Positions 5,585-8,510 of a stretch of 8,510 nt of DNA are shown in pieces. The position numbers and the translations under genes were made by a program. Numbering within the stretch: position 1 is the first letter of the stretch; each line of letters starts with the position of its first letter. This DNA is from Flavobacteriaceae bacterium (GTDB lineage: Bacteria > Bacteroidota > Bacteroidia > Flavobacteriales > Flavobacteriaceae): positions 1 through 8,510 of the forward strand of contig WFZY01000063.1 of assembly GCA_015489265.1 (NCBI GenBank), in the 5' to 3' direction. The notes beneath the pieces were generated by a model. It ran no database searches, was not told the DNA's origin, and saw only the letters and a program-made list of their open reading frames with translations.

Positions 5585-7999
5585 ATGAAAAATATAAAAA
5601 ATAAATCTTGGTTGCGTATCGTTAGTGCAGCCATGTCCTTGATGCTTGTTGCATTGTTTGCCACCAGTTGTGGCGGTAACGGCGAAAAAGGCAAAAAAGC
5701 CGGTGCCACCGGTGATATAGGTGCGCCGAGAGGAAAGGAATCTTTCCAAGACATTGTAAAACGTAGAGGTTTAAATGAAGATGATGTTTTAGCAGCTGTT
5801 AAAACATATACCCCTGATAATGTTAAAGATGAAGCGATTACCGCTAACTCGGGAGGTCAAGAAGGGAACATGCCTTCATATGTAGTTCCTTCCATGCGTA
5901 TGGTTAAATATATTCCGATTAACACCCGTCAACCTTATGCCGGTTACGGTTATTCCGAAGAAACCTATAACTTGATGAAAAAAGGTTTTATCGATGGTAC
6001 TGAAATCTTATGGGGGGATACCCACCACCCGGGCTTCTCAGAAAAAAACGGAGATTATGACGGCAAATGGATGGTTATTAATGACAAAGCCAACCCTAGA
6101 GTTTATGTAGTCAATTTAAAAGACTGGTATGTAAAACAAGTTATTCAAAACCCGATTTTCCGTTCAGACCATGGTGGTTGTTTCTTTACGCCGAATTCTG
6201 AATATTTTATGGAAGCTTGTCAATATCCGGCACCTTTTGATAGAAAATATTATCCTTTAACCGAAGCCAATTATCACAAATATTGGAGAGGTGGGGTAAC
6301 CTATTGGAAATTTGATGATGATAAAGGTACTGTAGATCAATCTAAATCCTTTACGTTTGAATTTCCGCCTTATACGCAAGATTTATCCGATGCCGGTAAA
6401 GAAAAATCCTATGGTTGGGGCTTTACCAACTCATTCTGTTCAGAAGTATATTTCGGTGGTATTATGAAAGGACGTCCACCGTTTGAAGCCGGTTGTTCTT
6501 CAAGAGACGTTGACTATTTGCACGTTACCAATTGGAAAAAAGCCGAAGAATTATTCAAAGCCGGTAAAATCGGTCAAAAGGTCATCAATGGTATGCACGT
6601 GATTACCATTCCCGAATCTATCAAATACGGTTTGTTATATTTGATTCCGGAACCCAAATCACCCCACGGTGTAGATGTGAACCCTAGTGGTGAATACATC
6701 ATCGTTGCCGGTAAATTGGATTCTCATGCTTGGGTTTACAAGTTTGATAAAATCATGAAAGCCATCAAAGATAAAAACTTTGAAGGTAAAGATGAGTATG
6801 GTATTCCTATTATTCCTTTAGAAGCTGCGCTTCATGGTAGTGTTGAAGTTGGTTTAGGACCCCTTCACAACCAATACGACAGCAGAGATGGTGTGGTTTA
6901 CACATCTATCTATGTAGATTCTCGTGTCACCAAATGGAATTACAAAACTTTGAAAGTTTTGGATTATGTACCATCACATTACAATATCGGTCACTTGGTT
7001 TCATATCACGGAGATACTGAAAAACCCAAAGGTAAATATTTGATTGCTTTGAATAAATTATCTATTGACCGTTTCAATCCGGTAGGACCTTTGCACCCGC
7101 AAAACCACCAATTGATTGATATCGCTGCTGAGCATCCTAAGTTAATTTACGATTTACCTTTGCCTATGGGTGAACCACACTATACGATTATGATGGATCG
7201 TAATTATTACGAGAAAAATAATTTGGAAGCATATCCTGTCGGTACGGACATTGTTAGCATGTCTAAATCACCTTATGCTACCGAAGCCGGTGCCGAAAAA
7301 GTAGAAACCAAAGGTAATACCGTAGAAGTATTCGGTACCATTAAGGATGGTAAAGTAACCCCTGCTGATATCAATGTTAAACAAGGACAAGATGTTGTAT
7401 TGCACTTGACTAACTTGGGACAAACCCCTTATGATCATTATGTTTACGAATTGGTATCTTATGACAAAATGTATCCGTATGCACCGGGTGAAACGGCTAC
7501 TATCAAGTTTAATGCTGAAAAAGCCGGCGTTTATCCGATTGTTATTGACTCGCAAAACAGTCCTGAAAAACGTCAATTGGTTGGTCACTTAACCGTATCA
7601 TTTGATCAAGGTGCAGAAAATCAACGTGTTTTGGCTTTAACCAAACGTATCAACTGGGATAACAAAGTACAAGCTTTCAAACCTTCTGCAATTGAGTTGA
7701 AAAACATGTTGCCGGGTGAAATGGAATTCTTGAACTATGGTTGTAACGCTTGTCACAAATTCGGTGAGCCGTTCAACGGACCTGATTTGTTAATGGTACA
7801 CAAACGTAGAAGCGATAAATGGTTGAAAGAATGGATTTTGAATCCGGAATCAAAATACAAAGATGCTGATATCGAAGCTTTACGTCAACAATTCAAATTG
7901 GCAATGCCTAACCAACACGTTGACCCGAAAGATGTTGACAAGTTGATTAAGTATATGAAAGCTAAATCTGAACAAGTCGTTAAAGAGATGTCTAAATAA
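5585..7999 (+). CDS. nosZ: NosZ-B: nitrous oxide reductase paralogue with CuZ only plus C-terminal cytochrome c (CuA site lost)
   Basis: An 804-residue clade II NosZ homologue, predicted to be the catalytic subunit for N2O + 2e- + 2H+ to N2 + H2O in the periplasm. ATG 5585 is preferred over ATG 5555 because it gives a standard lipoprotein signal, with lipobox LFATSC and C29 the acylated residue. The propeller (about 50-560) keeps every CuZ histidine: H147/H148 in GDTHHP, H196 in DHGG, H361 in SPHGVDV, H428 in LGPLH, H470 in NIGHL, H532 in EPHYT. K491 aligns with the lysine next to CuZ in known structures. The cupredoxin domain (about 575-672) keeps its fold motifs (AGVYP, APGETATI), but CuA ligands are replaced by Y619, I654, N658, K662 and L665. 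Residues about 705-795 are a monoheme cytochrome c (C720-N-A-C723-H724, likely axial M774). Fused cytochromes are known in some clade II NosZ such as Wolinella's. The pairing with NosZ-A is inferred from complementary sites and operon position. Confidence 0.93.
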   Translation: MKNIKNKSWLRIVSAAMSLMLVALFATSCGGNGEKGKKAGATGDIGAPRGKESFQDIVKRRGLNEDDVLAAVKTYTPDNVKDEAITANSGGQEGNMPSYVVPSMRMVKYIPINTRQPYAGYGYSEETYNLMKKGFIDGTEILWGDTHHPGFSEKNGDYDGKWMVINDKANPRVYVVNLKDWYVKQVIQNPIFRSDHGGCFFTPNSEYFMEACQYPAPFDRKYYPLTEANYHKYWRGGVTYWKFDDDKGTVDQSKSFTFEFPPYTQDLSDAGKEKSYGWGFTNSFCSEVYFGGIMKGRPPFEAGCSSRDVDYLHVTNWKKAEELFKAGKIGQKVINGMHVITIPESIKYGLLYLIPEPKSPHGVDVNPSGEYIIVAGKLDSHAWVYKFDKIMKAIKDKNFEGKDEYGIPIIPLEAALHGSVEVGLGPLHNQYDSRDGVVYTSIYVDSRVTKWNYKTLKVLDYVPSHYNIGHLVSYHGDTEKPKGKYLIALNKLSIDRFNPVGPLHPQNHQLIDIAAEHPKLIYDLPLPMGEPHYTIMMDRNYYEKNNLEAYPVGTDIVSMSKSPYATEAGAEKVETKGNTVEVFGTIKDGKVTPADINVKQGQDVVLHLTNLGQTPYDHYVYELVSYDKMYPYAPGETATIKFNAEKAGVYPIVIDSQNSPEKRQLVGHLTVSFDQGAENQRVLALTKRINWDNKVQAFKPSAIELKNMLPGEMEFLNYGCNACHKFGEPFNGPDLLMVHKRRSDKWLKEWILNPESKYKDADIEALRQQFKLAMPNQHVDPKDVDKLIKYMKAKSEQVVKEMSK

Positions 8000-8024
8000 A
8001 CATTTAATTGTTTGTAATATCATG

Positions 8025-8053
8025 AATTGGGCTGTCAATCTGGCAGCCCAATT
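8025..8053 (+). terminator. Hairpin terminator after nosZ-B
   Basis: AATTGGGCTG (8025-8034) pairs perfectly over 10 bp with CAGCCCAATT (8044-8053) around a 9-base loop, 25 bases after the nosZ-B stop. The following bases (TGTTAAAAAATAATTATT) are AT-rich but lack a clean T-run, so it may be a partial terminator or an mRNA 3'-end stabiliser rather than a strong intrinsic terminator. It separates the nosZ pair from the downstream gene. Confidence 0.65.
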
Positions 8054-8077
8054 TGTTAAAAAATAATTATTAAAAAA

Positions 8078-8109
8078 TTTGACTCTTATTTAAAATCATT
8101 ATAAATTTG
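8078..8109 (+). promoter_or_regulatory. Bacteroidota-type promoter for the downstream nos-cluster gene
   Basis: TTTG at 8078-8081 (-33 element) is followed after 20 bases by TAAATTTG at 8102-8109, an exact match to the Bacteroidota -7 consensus TAnnTTTG with normal spacing. Transcription would begin near 8114-8117, leaving a leader of about 20 bases before ATG 8134. Together with the hairpin just upstream, it suggests that the maturation genes can be transcribed separately from the nosZ pair. Confidence 0.7.
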
Positions 8110-8133
8110 TTTAAAATTTAAAAACGGACTATT

Positions 8134-8510
8134 ATGAATGACAAGGCAAAAAAATTTAAACTGTTATATATGGTTTTCGGACTCTTGGGAACCGGTTTAA
8201 TTGTAGCTATATATTTCTTACCTATATGGTGGGTAGCGCTGCAAAGTATCCAATACCCAAAAGCTATGTATCCCAAAGGGATTCGTATCGAATTCAAATA
8301 TAACGGGGTTTATAACGGCTGTAAAGGCGTACGCGAACGTGCCGAATTGGCAATGGATGCCGGTGCCAACTGCTTGATTGAGATGAATAAAATCAACCAC
8401 TTTATAGGTATGTATCCTATTGTACAAGGTGTAAATGATTTGGATGAACTTAATAATCATGTTCCATATCCTATCTATGCAGGAGATAAAATACCGGCTG
8501 ATAAAATTCC
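8134..8510 (+). CDS. Membrane-anchored protein of nos-cluster type (3' truncated by window)
   Basis: ATG 8134 opens a frame that runs off the window after 125 codons. Residues 1-9 are basic (MNDKAKKFK), residues 10-31 form a transmembrane helix ending in FLPIW, and a soluble part follows. The pattern LPIW...L...QYPxG...INHFIGM (29-49 and 87-93) resembles a small membrane protein commonly found beside nosZ, nosL and nosD in Bacteroidota (LPxW...APQYPEG...LNHYIGM, recalled from memory). Its function is not established; a role in NosZ maturation or copper supply is inferred only from gene neighbourhood. Compared with the remembered family there appear to be extra residues between QYPxG and INHFIGM, with two cysteines (C63, C80). 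Further transmembrane helices may lie past the window. It has its own promoter just upstream. Confidence 0.7.
   Translation, partial: MNDKAKKFKLLYMVFGLLGTGLIVAIYFLPIWWVALQSIQYPKAMYPKGIRIEFKYNGVYNGCKGVRERAELAMDAGANCLIEMNKINHFIGMYPIVQGVNDLDELNNHVPYPIYAGDKIPADKI

Noticed and set aside
3289..5754. Minus-strand open frames opposite the nosZ-A gene and the start of nosZ-B (for example 3700-4014 and 5338-5754)
   Set aside because: They lie antisense to well-supported genes and show no recognisable domains or independent initiation signals.
3347..7999. A single nosZ broken by a frameshift or assembly error
   Set aside because: Both genes are full-length, each with its own export signal, propeller and cupredoxin domain; ligand losses are many separate substitutions with flanking motifs kept, not one disruption.
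8218..8460. Minus-strand 80-residue open frame
   Set aside because: It is antisense to the membrane protein gene, which has a strong promoter and a recognisable motif pattern.

Overview
The window looks like chromosome of a low-GC member of the Bacteroidota, probably a flavobacterium-like lineage. The clues are a glucosamine-6-phosphate deaminase fused to a PIG-L deacetylase-like domain (the long Bacteroidota form of NagB), a GH20 hexosaminidase, clade II (Sec-exported) nitrous oxide reductase genes, weak or absent Shine-Dalgarno sequences, and one very good Bacteroidota-type promoter (TTTG, 20 nt, TAAATTTG). All genes lie on the + strand.

Layout. Bases 1-667 hold the 3' end of nagB. Bases 668-927 are non-coding and contain an imperfect inverted-repeat element and short CAATTAACC direct repeats. 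Bases 928-2979 encode an exported GH20 beta-N-acetylhexosaminidase; with nagB this is an amino-sugar (chitin, glycan or peptidoglycan GlcNAc) block. Bases 2980-3346 are an AT-rich leader with a 20-bp perfect dyad. Bases 3347-5545 and 5585-7999 are two tandem, cotranscribed, full-length NosZ-type genes. A hairpin (8025-8053) and a promoter (8078-8109) follow, then a partial membrane-protein gene (8134 to the window edge) of the kind found in nos clusters.

The striking feature is the NosZ pair. Normal N2O reductase is a head-to-tail homodimer in which each chain has an N-terminal beta-propeller with the seven-histidine CuZ cluster and a C-terminal cupredoxin domain with CuA; electrons pass from CuA of one chain to CuZ of the other. 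Here the first protein (NosZ-A) keeps every CuA ligand (H553, C588, C592, H596, M599) but has lost all seven CuZ histidines (R123, F124, F172, N310, D362, Y404, Y468). The second (NosZ-B) keeps all seven CuZ histidines (H147, H148, H196, H361, H428, H470, H532) but has lost the CuA ligands (Y619, I654, N658, K662, L665) and carries a C-terminal c-type cytochrome domain (CNACH, M774). The two losses are exactly complementary, so I infer an obligate NosZ-A/NosZ-B heterodimer with one CuA, one CuZ and a built-in heme: a subfunctionalised, split nitrous oxide reductase. NosZ-B is also predicted to be a lipoprotein and NosZ-A a soluble Sec-exported protein, so B may anchor the complex. I know of no description of such a split enzyme, but I could not search for one.
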